From NCBI RefSeq assembly GCF_019956415.1, contig NZ_JAHBDK010000023.1, forward strand, positions 53,003 through 117,002: 64,000 nucleotides of DNA. The letters are read 5' to 3'. The notes beneath the pieces were generated by a model. It worked only from the letters and a program-made list of their open reading frames with translations, did not search any database and was not told the origin of the DNA. Below, in pieces: positions 63,826 through 64,000 of the stretch (within the stretch, counting starts at the first letter, position 1; each line of letters starts with the position of its first letter). Origin of the DNA: Pseudomonas sp. GL-B-19 (GTDB lineage Bacteria > Pseudomonadota > Gammaproteobacteria > Pseudomonadales > Pseudomonadaceae). Position numbers and translations under genes: made by a program.

Positions 63826-64000
63826 GGGTAATGCCCTCTAAAGTGGGCTGGCTATTGTTGAGTACCTGGCCGTCGGTTGGGCGATACGTGTTGGCTATAA
63901 TCCTGCACCCGAACCCGCTTGTCCCGAGTTTAGTAGCGAAATGATGTTGGCGTCCGATAGTTGGAGGGTTACGTAGGGTCGGGGTTTTTGGGGGAGGGTG
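63826..64000. other. Region upstream of the LysR gene
   Basis: 175 bases to the window end. It has a perfect TATAAT at about 63896-63901 on the plus strand without a good -35 at the correct distance. No gene is visible before the window ends. Confidence 0.35.

Noticed and set aside
63896..63901. Perfect TATAAT as a promoter
   Set aside because: No -35 box at 16-18 bases and no TG extension; the downstream gene, if any, is outside the window.

Overview
The window reads as a chromosomal segment of a Pseudomonas of the fluorescens group. It is GC-rich. It carries many short inverted-repeat intergenic elements built on 'GCGAGCAGGCTCGCTCCCAC' (REP/REPIN type). Its core genes follow the Pseudomonas order around gshA, a hotdog thioesterase, tex, ompR/envZ (amgRS), rimBK, hslR, hslO, pckA, fdhD/fdhF-like, lysM, yrfG, nudE, cysQ, dctBD and rfb. 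No tRNA, rRNA, CRISPR array or complete insertion sequence was seen.

Layout. 1-3.8 kb: cystine uptake and cysteine metabolism (tcyN-L-J, dcyD, epsC). 4-9.6 kb: a choline transporter behind a palindromic operator, a short-chain dehydrogenase divergent from a LysR regulator, and an aldo/keto reductase. 9.7-11.6 kb: a lower-GC two-gene cassette (unknown protein plus HTH/ImmA-IrrE metallopeptidase) inserted beside taurine use genes (tauABCD, 11.7-15.3 kb). 15.5-28.8 kb: housekeeping block gshA, paaI-like, tex, ompR-envZ, rimA?-rimB-rimK, hslR, hslO, pckA and a DMT exporter. 28.8-34.5 kb: an accessory, decayed region with two copies and one remnant of an acyl-carrier-like DUF1493 protein, a HipB-like regulator and its remnant, a Fic toxin-antitoxin pair, a HigA-type remnant, two paralogous small proteins, a candidate structured RNA, an orphan GxSxG hydrolase and a 48-residue lipoprotein. 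34.7-37.6 kb: a RecQ-family helicase and a broken Fic gene. 37.9-51.2 kb: beta-oxidation-type dehydrogenase plus thioesterase, glycine-zipper protein, FdhF-like molybdoenzyme with FdhD, LysR, LysM protein, nucleotide hydrolases (YrfG, NudE, CysQ), a thioesterase, and DctB/DctD. 51.3-54.6 kb: dTDP-L-rhamnose genes rfbBACD, all coupled by 4-base overlaps. 54.8-60 kb: a three-domain fusion (kinase, degenerate M23, class III aminotransferase) followed by the agmatine genes aguB and aguA. 60.2-63.8 kb: a small unknown gene and a compact cassette of 2-oxoglutarate amino-acid hydroxylase, GNAT acetyltransferase and AzlC/AzlD exporter, facing a LysR regulator.

A sulfur theme runs through the window: cystine import, D-cysteine desulfhydrase, serine acetyltransferase, taurine desulfonation, glutathione synthesis and PAP phosphatase. 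The most unusual items are the hydroxylase-acetyltransferase-exporter cassette at 60.8-63.8 kb, the fused kinase/lyase-type enzyme at 54.8 kb, the structured element at 32.1 kb, and the duplicated, decaying regulator/carrier-like units at 28.8-31.5 kb. All functional names rest on reading the protein sequences and remembered family features; no database search was run.
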